A DNA stretch of 64,000 nucleotides from Robiginitalea sediminis (GCF_002198115.1 NZ_NGNR01000002.1:603558-667557); one strand, 5' to 3'. Shown: positions 34,492 through 43,652, counted from the stretch's first letter. Notes: generated by a model from the letters alone, not told the origin. Numbers and translations: made by a program.

Positions 34492-34521
34492 AGGGGGCAG
34501 ATTGCTTGCGTTTTGGGAGGT

Positions 34522-34529
34522 CAAAAATA
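34522..34529 (-). promoter_or_regulatory. Candidate -7 element of the oligopeptidase gene
   Basis: Minus-strand TATTTTTG, 30 nt upstream of ATG 34491. It overlaps the alternative TTG start, which it therefore argues against. Confidence 0.5.
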
Positions 34530-34603
34530 GGATATTCCTTCAGGATTTGGGAGGATGGCCGGTTACAGGCCACCAGACAAAGGGATAGCGAATCCATTTT
34601 TCG

Positions 34604-34611
34604 TACTTTTA
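34604..34611 (+). promoter_or_regulatory. Candidate -7 element for the YbaB gene
   Basis: TACTTTTA ends 23 nt before ATG 34635. No TTTG at -33. Confidence 0.4.
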
Positions 34612-34634
34612 CAGGGATACTAAAAGGCAAAACC

Positions 34635-34961
34635 ATGTTTGGAGATCTGATGGGCATGATGGGTAAATTAAAGGAGACCCGCCAGAAGATAGCGGATACC
34701 AAAAAACGCCTGGATACGGTGACCCTGAAGGAATCCACGGCCGATGGGGCTGTGGAAATCCTGATAACAGCCAACAGGGAAATCCGGGAAATCCACCTGG
34801 ACGACCGCCTGCTCCAGGATAAGGATGAACTGACCGATACCCTGGTCATGGCCCTGAACCGGGCCATTACCCGGGCAGGGGAAGTGCAGGAAGCCGAATT
34901 GGGCGCGGTAGCCCGGGAGGGAATGCCGAATATTCCCGGGATGGATCAGTTCCTCAAATAA
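34635..34961 (+). CDS. YbaB/EbfC-family nucleoid-associated protein
   Basis: A 108-residue dimeric DNA-binding protein family member. It starts MFGDLMGMMGKLKETRQKI, followed by an amphipathic helical region and a beta-hairpin (EILITANREIREIHLD, about 37-52), the tweezers-like YbaB layout, and ends MPNIPGMDQFLK. It binds DNA and helps compact or coat it. Upstream in-frame starts from 34506 lie in the promoter region. A DUF1508 gene follows 7 nt later, probably in the same transcript. In many bacteria ybaB is next to dnaX/recR, but not here. Confidence 0.85.
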   Translation: MFGDLMGMMGKLKETRQKIADTKKRLDTVTLKESTADGAVEILITANREIREIHLDDRLLQDKDELTDTLVMALNRAITRAGEVQEAELGAVAREGMPNIPGMDQFLK

Positions 34962-34968
34962 GAACGAA

Positions 34969-35286
34969 ATGCTCGAAATCTGCAAAAACCGAGAAGGGTC
35001 TTACAACGTTGTTGTCAAAAGTGACCAGGGCCACACCCTGCTCGAGAGTATTTCCATTAACGAGCCGAGGGAAGCAGAAAAACTGGCAGCCGATATAAGA
35101 CACCTCGCCGGAAACCCCTCCAATTTTGAACGTACCACCGAACACAGCGGCCACTTCCGGTTTACACTAAAAGGTCCTGATGGCAGCATTCTTGGCAGAA
35201 GCCTGCCCTACCAGTCCGAAGCCGGCATGGAAAACGGTATTAAAAACACCCTGGCGCGGATTGCCCGCGGGCTATCAGAAGGATAA
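34969..35286 (+). CDS. DUF1508 (YegP-like) two-repeat protein
   Basis: A 105-residue protein made of two DUF1508 repeats of about 50 residues (YNVVVKSDQGHTLLESISI..., then FRFTLKGPDGSILGRSLPYQS). Each has the FxLKxxxGxxLxxSxxY pattern that forms a small beta-rich unit. The function is unknown. Its last 12 nt overlap the convergent threonine aldolase gene. It is likely co-transcribed with the YbaB gene. Confidence 0.85.
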   Translation: MLEICKNREGSYNVVVKSDQGHTLLESISINEPREAEKLAADIRHLAGNPSNFERTTEHSGHFRFTLKGPDGSILGRSLPYQSEAGMENGIKNTLARIARGLSEG

Positions 35287-36303
35287 CCCTGCCAGGACTT
35301 CCTGTACGTATTGGTGCATGCTTTCGGTGTAGTCCCGGTGGGTCACCATCCGCAACTTCCCCTGCCCCATTCCGATCAGACGGATCCCCTTGGAGGTAAA
35401 AAAATCGGTGAGTTCCGTATCTGTAACGGCTTTGGGGTCTACCTCAAAAATGACAATATTGGTCTCCACAGGGGCCACGTAGGTCACAAAATCTTTAGCC
35501 TCTAATAATGCTCCGATTTCACGGGCTTTGCGGTGGTCCTCCCGGAGGTCTTTCATTTGGTGGTCCAGGGCGTATATACCGGCGGCAGCCAGGTACCCGG
35601 CCTGGCGCATCCCGCCGCCCAGGACCTTTCGGATTCGCAGGGCCTGGTCCATAGACGCTTTGCTGCCCACCAGGAGCGAGCCCACCGGGCACCCAAGCCC
35701 TTTGCTAAGGCAAACGCTTATCGTGTCGAATAACTTTCCATAATCCGTGGCAGCTGCACCGGTGGCTACCAGGGCATTCCAGAGCCGTGCCCCATCCAGG
35801 TGGTACGCAAGGCCATGGGTATCGCATACCGCCCGGATACGCTGTAACTCGGCAAAATCCCAACAGGCGCCCCCGCCTTTGTTGGTGGTATTTTCGATAC
35901 AGACCAACCGGGTACGGGGGCTGTGGTAGAAATCGGGCGGGTTAATGCCCGCTTCCACCTGCCAGGCCTTCATCATGCCCCTGTCTCCGTCCACTAGTTT
36001 GCAGGAGACCCCGCTGTTAAAACTCACCCCTCCTCCTTCGTAATTATAGACATGGGCGTATTTATCGCAGATGAGCTGGTCTCCCGGCTGGGTATGCAGT
36101 TTGATCCCGGTTTGGTTGGCCATGGTCCCGCTCGGGAAAAAGAGGGCTGCCTCCATCCCAAACATATCGGCTACTTTCGCCTCTAAAGCATTAACCGTTG
36201 GGTCTTCCTTAAAGACATCATCGCCAACCGCGGCCCCCATCATGGCCTCCAGCATTCCTTCGGAAGGTCGGGTAACCGTGTCGCTTATTAAGTTTACTTC
36301 CAT
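35275..36303 (-). CDS. ltaE: Low-specificity L-threonine aldolase, GntG-type PLP lyase
   Basis: A 342-residue PLP enzyme cleaving L-threonine to glycine and acetaldehyde (and other beta-hydroxy amino acids). The start MEVNLISDTVTRPSEGMLEAM is the family N-terminus, ALFFPSGTMANQTGIKLH is the cofactor-phosphate region (about 60-77), HLDGARLWNALVATG (about 163-177) holds the Asp/Arg, and the PLP lysine is in SVCLSKGLGCPVGSLLVG (near 200). ATG 36303 is preferred to the upstream TTG at 36327. It overlaps the end of the metalloprotease gene by 10 nt and is the second gene of that operon. Confidence 0.92.
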   Translation of the reverse strand: MEVNLISDTVTRPSEGMLEAMMGAAVGDDVFKEDPTVNALEAKVADMFGMEAALFFPSGTMANQTGIKLHTQPGDQLICDKYAHVYNYEGGGVSFNSGVSCKLVDGDRGMMKAWQVEAGINPPDFYHSPRTRLVCIENTTNKGGGACWDFAELQRIRAVCDTHGLAYHLDGARLWNALVATGAAATDYGKLFDTISVCLSKGLGCPVGSLLVGSKASMDQALRIRKVLGGGMRQAGYLAAAGIYALDHQMKDLREDHRKAREIGALLEAKDFVTYVAPVETNIVIFEVDPKAVTDTELTDFFTSKGIRLIGMGQGKLRMVTHRDYTESMHQYVQEVLAGLSF

Positions 36304-38714
36304 AAAGCCGGTATTTCGTCCAGGCAACCCATCCCAATGGGGGAACCATCCGGGATTTTGGGCACCTCCGGAACCTTAAGCTTGTCCGGGTGCTCGAAAA
36401 ACTGGTCTATACGCCGGACCATTTCCCGGGAGGCTGCCCCGTCGCCTTCCTTCAGGAGCCTGGTTTTCAGGGCACGCAACTGGGCGTATGCCAGGGCATT
36501 AACCTGCGGGTGCACCCCTTCGCGTGCCGCCAGAGCCATCAGGTGCCACAACACCCGAAATTGGACCACTTCCCGGATGCTCTGGTGATAGGTTTCCTTT
36601 TCAGGCTTGGCAAAAACGCGGGAGGTGAGTCCCTGGAGGACCTCCCCCAATCCGAGCTGGCCGGGATCAATCCCCTTTTGCTGTACCAGGCGGGAAGCCC
36701 GCTGGGGGTGCAAAAGGAGCTCCAAAGTCATATCTGAGGCGGTCTCGGCAGCCGCCAGGGCATCGAAGCCGGTACCAATCCGGTTTTTAAAGGATTCCCG
36801 CGTAGCCGGGTACCCCATGGCCCTGGGCGGAAACCAGGCCAGGGTTTTTTCCGGGATGGCCAGCACCACGGGTTCCAGGGTCCGGAGCACCGCATCCAGG
36901 GCTTTCTCCTGTTCTTTTGTCTCCAAAAAGGACCAGGGCGGTGTGGGTTCCCCCTTAACGGCATAGGAATACACCATTCCTCCAATGCTTTTCACAGCAG
37001 CCTCGGTCTGGTAGCGATGGAAAAAATACAGGGGGACAAAAACGTCCTCCAGTACGCTGTAAGGCTCTCCGCTCCGGATATTGTCCGGGGAAAAATGGGT
37101 TATGGCCGCTTTCCGGATGCCCAAAACCCGGTCGAGTTCGTCGGAGGCGTTTGCCCCATTATCCCAAAGGTGGGCATGGGCATGGGCCCCACCCTGCGGG
37201 CGGGCATCCTGATCGGAGATATAGCGCAGGCCGCTCTCGAAGGCGCTATCCAGGATGGCGCTGAGGGCTTCTCCCTGGTCGGTACCCTCCTGAAAATCGG
37301 AATATGCGTAGGCTACGGTAACCTTGTCCCATTCGCCAATACCCGTATCGTATGCCATACTAAAATCGATATCCTCCCCGGTCACCTCCACATAGGGATG
37401 CGGGTAATCCATTACCGAGGCCCGGTTATTGGTACTGGCTGCAAAATTATGGGCAAACCCCAGGGTATGGCCTATCTCATGGGCAGAAAGCTGGCGGATA
37501 CGCGCCAGGGCGAGCTCCATCATTTTGGAAGTATTGCCGTCCGAATCCCGGAACGGGGCCCGCGCCAGGGCCTGTGCAATCATAAAATCCTGGCGGATGC
37601 GCAGGCTGCCAAGGCTTACATGCCCTTTGATGATTTCCCCGGTCCGCGGGTCCTGTACGCTGCTGCCGTAGCTCCAGCCCCGTGTAGAACGGTGCACCCA
37701 TTGGATGACATTATACCGCACGTCCATGGGGTCGGCATCGTCCGGGAGGATTTTTACCTGGAAGGCATCTTTATACCCGATGGCTTCAAACGCCTGGTTC
37801 CACCAACGGCCTCCTTCCAGTAAGGCCGAACGCACAGGTTCGGGCGTCCCGTTGTCCAGATAATAGATAATAGGTTCCACCGCTTCGCTTACGGCGGCGG
37901 ACGGGTCCTTCTTTTCAAGGCGGTGGCGGGGGATAAACCGTTTCATGATGGGTTCTTCCACCGGCGTTGCGTAATCGTAGAAACTAAAGGGGTAGGATCC
38001 GCTGCGCGGGTCGAATGGCCGCATTTCAAACCCGGGTTCCGGGAGCTCGATAAAGGAATGATGCTGGGCTACGGTCACCGACTTGGCATCCGGGGTCACA
38101 GAACGTATATAGCCGCCCTGTGGGCTCCCCTTAAAGGTCAGCCAAATATCCAATTCAATGTTCTTGGGAAAGGCTTTGGTCCGCTCCAGGTTTACGGCGC
38201 TGCGGGAGGTGTCCAGGCTGTAACTTCCCTGCCCGGTCTGCTTCAGGCGGTCCGAGACCCCGTGGGCGTCCTGCATCAGGAATGGGGTGAGCTCCACGAT
38301 ATGGCGCTCCCCGATGGTTTCCACAATGGGGAAACCAAAGCGCACCGATTGGGCAAATGCCTGCTCCACAGACTTTCGCTCCAGGGCGTTCTCCGTATTG
38401 GCCCGAAACCGGAGGTTGGGTTGCACCATCAGGATCTTATTGCCGACCTTTTTGAAACGGACCACCTGCTCGTTACCCAACTGCCCGCGGTCCAGGCCTA
38501 TATCATTACTGCCGATACCGCTGCTCAGGGAATAGACATACAGAAAATCCGTGTCGAGTTTGTCGATCTCCAGGTAGACTTTACCCTCAGAATCGTCGTA
38601 ATAAAAGTTGAAATAGCCTTCAAATTTCTGGTAAGAGGCGCTTTTGTCTGAAAACTGCCCGAAGACGCTGGCCTGGAAAACCACTGCCAAAAGGAGGAGG
38701 AAACGATATCTCAT
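36294..38714 (-). CDS. Secreted zinc-dependent metalloprotease (DUF5117-type)
   Basis: An 806-residue exported protein with signal peptide MRYRFLLLLAVVFQASVFGQ. The first half (about 25-330) corresponds to the DUF5117/5118 Bacteroidota domains (beta-rich, with YLEIDKLDTDFLYVYSLSSG). The catalytic extended zinc motif HEIGHTLGFAHN lies near residue 410, with Glu in the second position, as in metzincins. The C-terminal part is helical. Function in protein degradation in the periplasm or outside the cell is inferred from the family. Full -33/-7 promoter 16 nt upstream; ltaE follows with overlap. Confidence 0.9.
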   Translation of the reverse strand: MRYRFLLLLAVVFQASVFGQFSDKSASYQKFEGYFNFYYDDSEGKVYLEIDKLDTDFLYVYSLSSGIGSNDIGLDRGQLGNEQVVRFKKVGNKILMVQPNLRFRANTENALERKSVEQAFAQSVRFGFPIVETIGERHIVELTPFLMQDAHGVSDRLKQTGQGSYSLDTSRSAVNLERTKAFPKNIELDIWLTFKGSPQGGYIRSVTPDAKSVTVAQHHSFIELPEPGFEMRPFDPRSGSYPFSFYDYATPVEEPIMKRFIPRHRLEKKDPSAAVSEAVEPIIYYLDNGTPEPVRSALLEGGRWWNQAFEAIGYKDAFQVKILPDDADPMDVRYNVIQWVHRSTRGWSYGSSVQDPRTGEIIKGHVSLGSLRIRQDFMIAQALARAPFRDSDGNTSKMMELALARIRQLSAHEIGHTLGFAHNFAASTNNRASVMDYPHPYVEVTGEDIDFSMAYDTGIGEWDKVTVAYAYSDFQEGTDQGEALSAILDSAFESGLRYISDQDARPQGGAHAHAHLWDNGANASDELDRVLGIRKAAITHFSPDNIRSGEPYSVLEDVFVPLYFFHRYQTEAAVKSIGGMVYSYAVKGEPTPPWSFLETKEQEKALDAVLRTLEPVVLAIPEKTLAWFPPRAMGYPATRESFKNRIGTGFDALAAAETASDMTLELLLHPQRASRLVQQKGIDPGQLGLGEVLQGLTSRVFAKPEKETYHQSIREVVQFRVLWHLMALAAREGVHPQVNALAYAQLRALKTRLLKEGDGAASREMVRRIDQFFEHPDKLKVPEVPKIPDGSPIGMGCLDEIPALWK

Positions 38715-38729
38715 ACGATGCTTTTGTGC

Positions 38730-38759
38730 TAAAAGTAATGAAAAAGGGAGCGAAACAAA
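38730..38759 (-). promoter_or_regulatory. Promoter of the metalloprotease-ltaE operon
   Basis: Minus-strand TTTG (38756-38759), 18-nt spacer, TACTTTTA (38730-38737), 15 nt before ATG 38714. Confidence 0.6.
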
Positions 38760-38785
38760 ACACCCTTCAATCGGTAAAAAACCTC

Positions 38786-38793
38786 TACTTTTA
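38786..38793 (+). promoter_or_regulatory. Candidate -7 element for prfB
   Basis: TACTTTTA ends 24 nt before the ATG at 38818, supporting that start for the frameshifted gene. Confidence 0.45.
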
Positions 38794-38817
38794 CAGTTCG
38801 AAATCTAACTGCGAACG

Positions 38818-39913
38818 ATGATAGATCGATATAAGTCGCTTATGGATCGCCTTGGTGCGTTAAGGAGGTATCTTTGACATAGATGCCAAGCGAATAGAAA
38901 TCCAGAACGAAGAAGAAAAAACACTCGTCCCCGGCTTCTGGGACGATCCCGTAACCGCCCAGGCTTTTATGAAAAGCCTGAAATCCACAAAAAACTGGGT
39001 GTCGGACTTTGACGAAGCCCGGGAAATGATGGGGGAAGCAGAGGTGCTCCTGGAATTTTACGAAATGGATGAGGTCTCCGAGGCGGAGGTGGAATCCACC
39101 CTGGACAAGGCCGAAGTGGCCATGGAAAACCTCGAATTCCGCAACATGCTTTCCGATGAAGGGGATGACATGACCGCCGTGCTGCAGATTACCGCCGGAG
39201 CCGGGGGTACTGAAAGCTGCGATTGGGCGTCCATGCTCATGCGGATGTACCTGATGTGGGCGGAAAAGAACGGCTATAAGGTCCGGGAACTCAACTACCA
39301 GGAAGGCGATGTGGCGGGAATTAAAACCGTCACCCTCGAAATTGAGGGAGACTATGCCTTTGGTTGGCTCAAAGGAGAGAACGGGGTGCACCGGTTGGTG
39401 CGCATCTCCCCTTTCGACAGCAATGCCAAACGCCATACCTCCTTTGCTTCGGTATATGTCTACCCCCTGGTGGACGACACTATCGAAATCGAGATCAACC
39501 CGGCCGATATAGAAATTACCACTGCCCGTTCCAGCGGAGCCGGGGGCCAGAACGTCAACAAGGTGGAGACTAAGGTGCAATTGGTGCATAAACCCACGGG
39601 GATTCAGATCAGCTGCTCGGATTCCCGCAGCCAGCACGACAACCGGGCCACAGCCCTGAAAATGCTGAAATCCCAGCTCTACGAGATTGAACTCCGCAAA
39701 AAACAGGAGGCAAGGGATGCTATCGAATCTTCAAAAAAGAAAATCGAGTGGGGCTCCCAGATCCGCAACTACGTATTGCACCCTTATAAGCTGATAAAAG
39801 ACGTCCGCACAGGGGAAGAAACCGGTAACGTGGATGCCGTGCTGGATGGGGACCTGAACGCGTTTTTGAAAGCCTTCCTCATGATGACAGGGCAGCAAAC
39901 CACCGATACCTAA
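38818..39913 (+). CDS. prfB: Peptide chain release factor 2 with programmed +1 frameshift
   Basis: Recognises UGA/UAA stop codons and releases the peptide. Translation starts at ATG 38818 ([19 protein letters not shown]), meets an in-frame TGA at 38875-38877, and shifts +1 after CTT (38872-38874) to continue [20 protein letters not shown] from 38876 to 39913, 364 residues in all. The SPF tripeptide that reads UGA/UAA lies in [12 protein letters not shown], and the GGQ peptidyl-transfer motif in [15 protein letters not shown]. An SD-like AGGAGG precedes the slip site. Reading from the downstream ATG (38969) would remove the conserved N-terminal domain. ArsC follows 11 nt later. Confidence 0.95.
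38863..38878 (+). promoter_or_regulatory. prfB +1 programmed frameshift site
   Basis: AGGAGGTATCTTTGAC: an internal SD-like AGGAGG three nt before the CTT slippery codon, then TGA followed by C, the weak-termination context found in bacterial prfB. Low RF2 levels slow termination and favour the shift, giving autoregulation. Confidence 0.93.
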
Positions 39914-39924
39914 ATCGTACCGCC

Positions 39925-40272
39925 ATGATTACCATTTACCACAACCCCCGATGCCGCAAGTCGCGGGAAGCCCTGCAATGGCTCTCCGACCATGGGTATA
40001 CCCCGGAAATTGTAGAATACCTGAAGGCTCCCCTTTCCCGGGAGGCCTTGGCCGACCTCCTGGAAAAACTGAAGATGGAGCCCGGTGACCTGATTCGGCG
40101 CAACGAGTCCATCTGGAAGGAAACCTACAGGGGGCGGGACCTGAGCCGGGATGAGCTGCTCGGAGCCCTTGCGGAACATCCTAAGCTAATGGAACGACCG
40201 GTCGTGGTGACAGGTTCGAAGGCCGTGGTCGCCAGGCCTGCAGACAGAATATCTGAACTATTTGATAATTAG
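39925..40272 (+). CDS. ArsC/Spx-family arsenate reductase-like protein
   Basis: A 115-residue thioredoxin-fold protein. The active-site Cys10 lies in YHNPRCRKSREAL, and a conserved basic pocket includes RPVVVTGSKAVVARP near the end (about 92-106). It uses glutathione or thioredoxin-type reductants to reduce arsenate in the family; no arsenical pump or regulator gene is adjacent, so a redox role different from arsenic resistance is possible. It follows prfB by 11 nt and may share its transcript. Confidence 0.88.
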   Translation: MITIYHNPRCRKSREALQWLSDHGYTPEIVEYLKAPLSREALADLLEKLKMEPGDLIRRNESIWKETYRGRDLSRDELLGALAEHPKLMERPVVVTGSKAVVARPADRISELFDN

Positions 40273-40371
40273 CATTTTAAAACAAAGAACCGGAGCACAC
40301 TTGAAATTAACAAAGTTTTAACCAAGCCCGGTTAAACCCACCCCTTTTAAATCCATCTAAAAAAACACGAG

Positions 40372-40830
40372 ATGAAGACAAAGCTTTTGATTTTGTTCGT
40401 CCTGGTGGCCGGATTGCATGTGGCCCATTCCCAATATGGGTATGGTATGAACCGCTATTACGGCCGGAACGCCATTCCGCAGGCCGATGCCCCGGATAAA
40501 AAACCGGAGCCCCTCACAGCCGAGGAAATCGTGGAAAACGAAATGCCCAACATCATTGAAGCCGTAGGGCTGAATGATTTCGAAGCAGCCGTTGTCTCGT
40601 CCATCCTGACCAAATACGTTAAACAGCGCATTGAACTCCGAATCCTTGAATTAGAACCGGAACAAAGCCGGGCGGCCTACGAGAAGATCGATAGGGCCGA
40701 GAGAGAAGAACTAATGCAAGGGCTTCCTCCTGAAAAATTTGAAGCCATGGAGGCCCTGAAGGAAAGCGGATATGATGCTAAAAAGCTTAAGAAAAAAGAA
40801 AAGCGAAAACGTAAAAAGTCGAAAACCTAA
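40372..40830 (+). CDS. Secreted helical protein of unknown function with basic tail
   Basis: A 152-residue exported protein: signal peptide at about 1-20 (ending HVAHSQ), a Tyr/Gly-rich start (YGYGMNRYYGR), a helical acidic region (about 45-125) and a strongly basic end (KKLKKKEKRKRKKSKT). No motif recognised. It is 4 nt upstream of the TonB receptor start, so the two are probably co-transcribed and may work together at the outer membrane. Confidence 0.72.
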   Translation: MKTKLLILFVLVAGLHVAHSQYGYGMNRYYGRNAIPQADAPDKKPEPLTAEEIVENEMPNIIEAVGLNDFEAAVVSSILTKYVKQRIELRILELEPEQSRAAYEKIDRAEREELMQGLPPEKFEAMEALKESGYDAKKLKKKEKRKRKKSKT

Positions 40831-40834
40831 ACAC

Positions 40835-43321
40835 ATGAAGCACCTCCTATTGCTGCTCCTGGTAGTATGCACCCTGGGCCTGCAGGCGCAACGCCCCCAA
40901 GGACAGGCCGAAAACATCAAAATAACGGGTACAGTACTGGACCAGGACACAGGGAGGCCCCTGGAATACGCCACAGTAGTAATGGAGAGCGTTCGGGAAC
41001 CTTCCCGTATCACCGGAGGGATTACCGACCTGGACGGGAAGTTTGAAGTTGAGTTGCCCAGGGGGATGTACAACATCCGCGTCGAATATATCTCCTATAC
41101 TACCTATAGTTTAGAGAATCAGCGCCTGTTCCAGTCCAAGGACCTGGGGGAAATCCGGTTAGGCGTGAATGCTACCCAGCTGGAGGCTGTGGAGGTGGTG
41201 GGCGAACGGACTACCGTGGAGGTCCGCCTCGACAAGAAAATCTACAATATTGGCAAGGATCTGACCAACAGCGGGGCTACCATCTCGGACGCGCTGAACA
41301 ACGTCCCCTCCGTAGATGTGGACGTGGAGGGCAATATTAGCCTGAGGGGTAATGAAAACGTCAGGATCCTGATCAATGGCCGACCTTCCGCCCTGGCGGG
41401 CTTCGGCTCCACCGATGCCCTGCAGCAACTGCCGGCCGACGCTATTGAGCGGGTGGAGGTCATTACCAGCCCTTCGGCCCGTTACGACGCCGAAGGCACT
41501 GCGGGTATCCTGAATATTGTCCTTAAGAAAGAAAAGACCCTGGGCTTCAATGGCTCGGTAAATACCTTTGTGGGAGACCCGACCAATGCCGGGATTACGG
41601 TAAACGGAAATCTCAGGACCGATGCATTCAATATTTTCAGTACCGTGGGCTACCGTTACCGGGAAGGGCCTGGAAACGGTTTTTTCGACAACACTTACAC
41701 CGGCGGTTCCTTCGACCGTATTACGGAAGACCGGGACATCAACCGGCTTAACCGTGGGGTTAATGCCAACCTCGGTATGGAAGTCTTCCTCAACGACCAC
41801 TCCAGCATTACCGGGAGTTTTTTTATGAGGGGCGGCAACGACAAGGATGTTACCCAGAACAACACGGAGCGCTTTGTAGGGGGCACCACAGATAGTCGGA
41901 CCCTCCGTGTGGAATCCGAAAAAGAAGAGGATAACAGTTACCAGTGGTCTTTTAATTACACCAACGACCTGGACGACGATGGCCAAAAGCTCACGGCAGA
42001 TGTACAAATAGGCCGCGACAAGGAAGATGTTACGGCCCTCATTGAAGAGCGCACCACCTTCCCTACAGATAACCTGGTAGCCCTGGAGAACGTGCTGCAG
42101 AAGGAAGAATCCAAGGAATACCTGATCCAGGCCGATTACGTCCTGCCCATGGAAAATGCCCAGTTCGAGGCCGGTTTTCGCATAGACCTGGAGGAGGAGA
42201 TGACGGATTACCGCCTGGACTCATTGGACCAGGCCAGCGGGCAGTTTGTCATCAACGAAACCCTGACCAACCTGTTTACCTTTAACGAGGATATCGCTGC
42301 GGTATACACCCAGTACGGGAATAAATTCGGGAAGTTTTCCTTTCTGATGGGCCTGCGGCTGGAGAATACACGGCTCAGGGGGGAGCTGGAATCCGAATTT
42401 GACCCCAGCCAGCTGGAGGAAGAACTCGGGGTGGATGTCGATGTGAATTTCGACAAGAATTACCTGGGCCTCTTCCCTACCATTAACCTTATTTATGAAT
42501 TGGCCGAACGGGAAAATATCACCATCGGTTACAACCGGCGGATAAACCGGCCCCGGGGTTGGTTCATCAACCCCTTCCCTTCCCGGAGTTCCCGGACCAA
42601 TATCTTCCAGGGGAACCCGGACCTGAACCCGGCTTTTTCACATACCTTCGACCTCGGGTACCTGAAGCGTTGGGAAAAAATTACCCTGAGTTCGTCCGTG
42701 TACTATTCCAGGGAAACCGATGCCTTTGAGCGCGTACAGGAGGAGACCGGGCAGACCACTACAGACGGGATCGAGATTATCCGCTCCATCCCCATCAACC
42801 TGTCTACCAACCAACGGATAGGGGGCGAAGCCAGTATCCTGTACAACCCTTCCCGCAAGTTCCGCCTGAACGCCAGTTTCAACATTTTCCAGTTCGATAC
42901 CGAAGGGGAGTTTAACGGGGTGGACTACGGGGCCAAGAACACCAGTTGGTTTGCGCGTTTCGGCTCTAAGGTAACCCTGCCCCTGGCCATCGAATGGCAG
43001 TCCAATGCCTTTTACCGGGGCCCGTTCCAGAATGCACAGACCGAAACCCAAGGGATTTTCTCCCTGAACATGGCCTTAAGTAAGGACGTACTGAAAGATA
43101 ATGGGACCATTACCCTTAACGTGAGCGACCTGTTTAATTCGCGCAAGCGGCAGTCCTTTACCCAGACCCCTTTCTTTACCTCAGACAGCGAATTCCAGTG
43201 GCGGGTACGCCAAATAAACCTGGCGTTTGTCTACCGCTTTAACGAGGCGAAGAAGCGCAATGGACGCGGGGAGCGCAATTTTGATGATGACGGTGGAGAG
43301 GATTTCGGAAGTTCCCGATAA
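40835..43321 (+). CDS. TonB-dependent receptor with N-terminal CarboxypepD domain
   Basis: An 828-residue outer-membrane receptor. Signal peptide at about 1-19 (LGLQAQ), CarboxypepD_reg-like domain at about 30-110 (ITGTVLDQDTGRPLEYATVV), plug domain at about 125-245 (SGATISDALNNVPSVDVDVEGNISLRG; INGRPSALAGF), and a C-terminal barrel of the OMP_b-brl_3 type (about 300-828). It would take up a substrate or siderophore-like molecule with TonB energy; no SusD partner is next to it, so a polysaccharide role is not indicated. ATG 40835 chosen because the upstream frame at 40772 lies inside the previous gene. A terminator follows. Confidence 0.92.
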   Translation: MKHLLLLLLVVCTLGLQAQRPQGQAENIKITGTVLDQDTGRPLEYATVVMESVREPSRITGGITDLDGKFEVELPRGMYNIRVEYISYTTYSLENQRLFQSKDLGEIRLGVNATQLEAVEVVGERTTVEVRLDKKIYNIGKDLTNSGATISDALNNVPSVDVDVEGNISLRGNENVRILINGRPSALAGFGSTDALQQLPADAIERVEVITSPSARYDAEGTAGILNIVLKKEKTLGFNGSVNTFVGDPTNAGITVNGNLRTDAFNIFSTVGYRYREGPGNGFFDNTYTGGSFDRITEDRDINRLNRGVNANLGMEVFLNDHSSITGSFFMRGGNDKDVTQNNTERFVGGTTDSRTLRVESEKEEDNSYQWSFNYTNDLDDDGQKLTADVQIGRDKEDVTALIEERTTFPTDNLVALENVLQKEESKEYLIQADYVLPMENAQFEAGFRIDLEEEMTDYRLDSLDQASGQFVINETLTNLFTFNEDIAAVYTQYGNKFGKFSFLMGLRLENTRLRGELESEFDPSQLEEELGVDVDVNFDKNYLGLFPTINLIYELAERENITIGYNRRINRPRGWFINPFPSRSSRTNIFQGNPDLNPAFSHTFDLGYLKRWEKITLSSSVYYSRETDAFERVQEETGQTTTDGIEIIRSIPINLSTNQRIGGEASILYNPSRKFRLNASFNIFQFDTEGEFNGVDYGAKNTSWFARFGSKVTLPLAIEWQSNAFYRGPFQNAQTETQGIFSLNMALSKDVLKDNGTITLNVSDLFNSRKRQSFTQTPFFTSDSEFQWRVRQINLAFVYRFNEAKKRNGRGERNFDDDGGEDFGSSR

Positions 43322-43333
43322 TGACCAAAAAAG

Positions 43334-43357
43334 AAACGGGGCCAAAAGGCCCCGTTT
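43334..43357. terminator. Bidirectional intrinsic terminator
   Basis: AAACGGGGCC (43334-43343), loop AAAA, GGCCCCGTTT (43348-43357) with flanking A and T runs. Serves the TonB receptor and the convergent 55-residue membrane protein gene. Confidence 0.9.
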
Positions 43358-43362
43358 TTCTT

Positions 43363-43530
43363 TTATTCCCTGGCGCGCTTGGCTGCGCGGCGTTCTTTCC
43401 AAAGTTCGATCAGGTTACCACCCAACCAGTAAGGAACCACGAACAGCAGCAGGAACATCATGAGCCAAAAGCCGATGGTCACAATGGTCAGGAAGGCTAG
43501 GAATCCGAGATACTGGTCAAACTCAAACAT
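43363..43530 (-). CDS. 55-residue membrane protein
   Basis: ATG 43530 to TAA 43363 encodes 55 residues (MFEFDQYLGFLAFLTIVTIG...ending ERRAAKRARE): one or two hydrophobic helices over residues 8-38, then a charged C-terminus. It is below the usual ORF cut-off but is bounded by a full promoter upstream and a terminator directly after the stop, which supports it as a real gene. It faces fumC. Function unknown; an inner-membrane small protein. Confidence 0.78.
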   Translation of the reverse strand: MFEFDQYLGFLAFLTIVTIGFWLMMFLLLFVVPYWLGGNLIELWKERRAAKRARE

Positions 43531-43549
43531 GTTTTTCTGCTTTGGTCCA

Positions 43550-43582
43550 CAAAGATAGCAGGATTCCTTCTAATCCTGCAAA
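43550..43582 (-). promoter_or_regulatory. Full-consensus promoter of the 55-residue membrane protein
   Basis: Minus-strand TTTG (43579-43582), 21-nt spacer, TATCTTTG (43550-43557), 20 nt before ATG 43530. Both elements match perfectly. Confidence 0.7.
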
Positions 43583-43644
43583 CCAAAGGAAAATTTTTAC
43601 ACCCCATCCCTACCCGAGGTCCTGTTGAAATCCCATTGAATCCG

Positions 43645-43652
43645 TACCTTTA
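43645..43652 (+). promoter_or_regulatory. Candidate -7 element for fumC
   Basis: TACCTTTA ends 17 nt before ATG 43670, with GTTG 17 nt upstream as a weak -33. Confidence 0.45.

Noticed and set aside
38820-38968. prfB as a pseudogene broken by TGA at 38875
   Set aside because: Context AGGAGG-TAT-CTT-TGA-C is the standard RF2 autoregulatory frameshift; the protein is full length.
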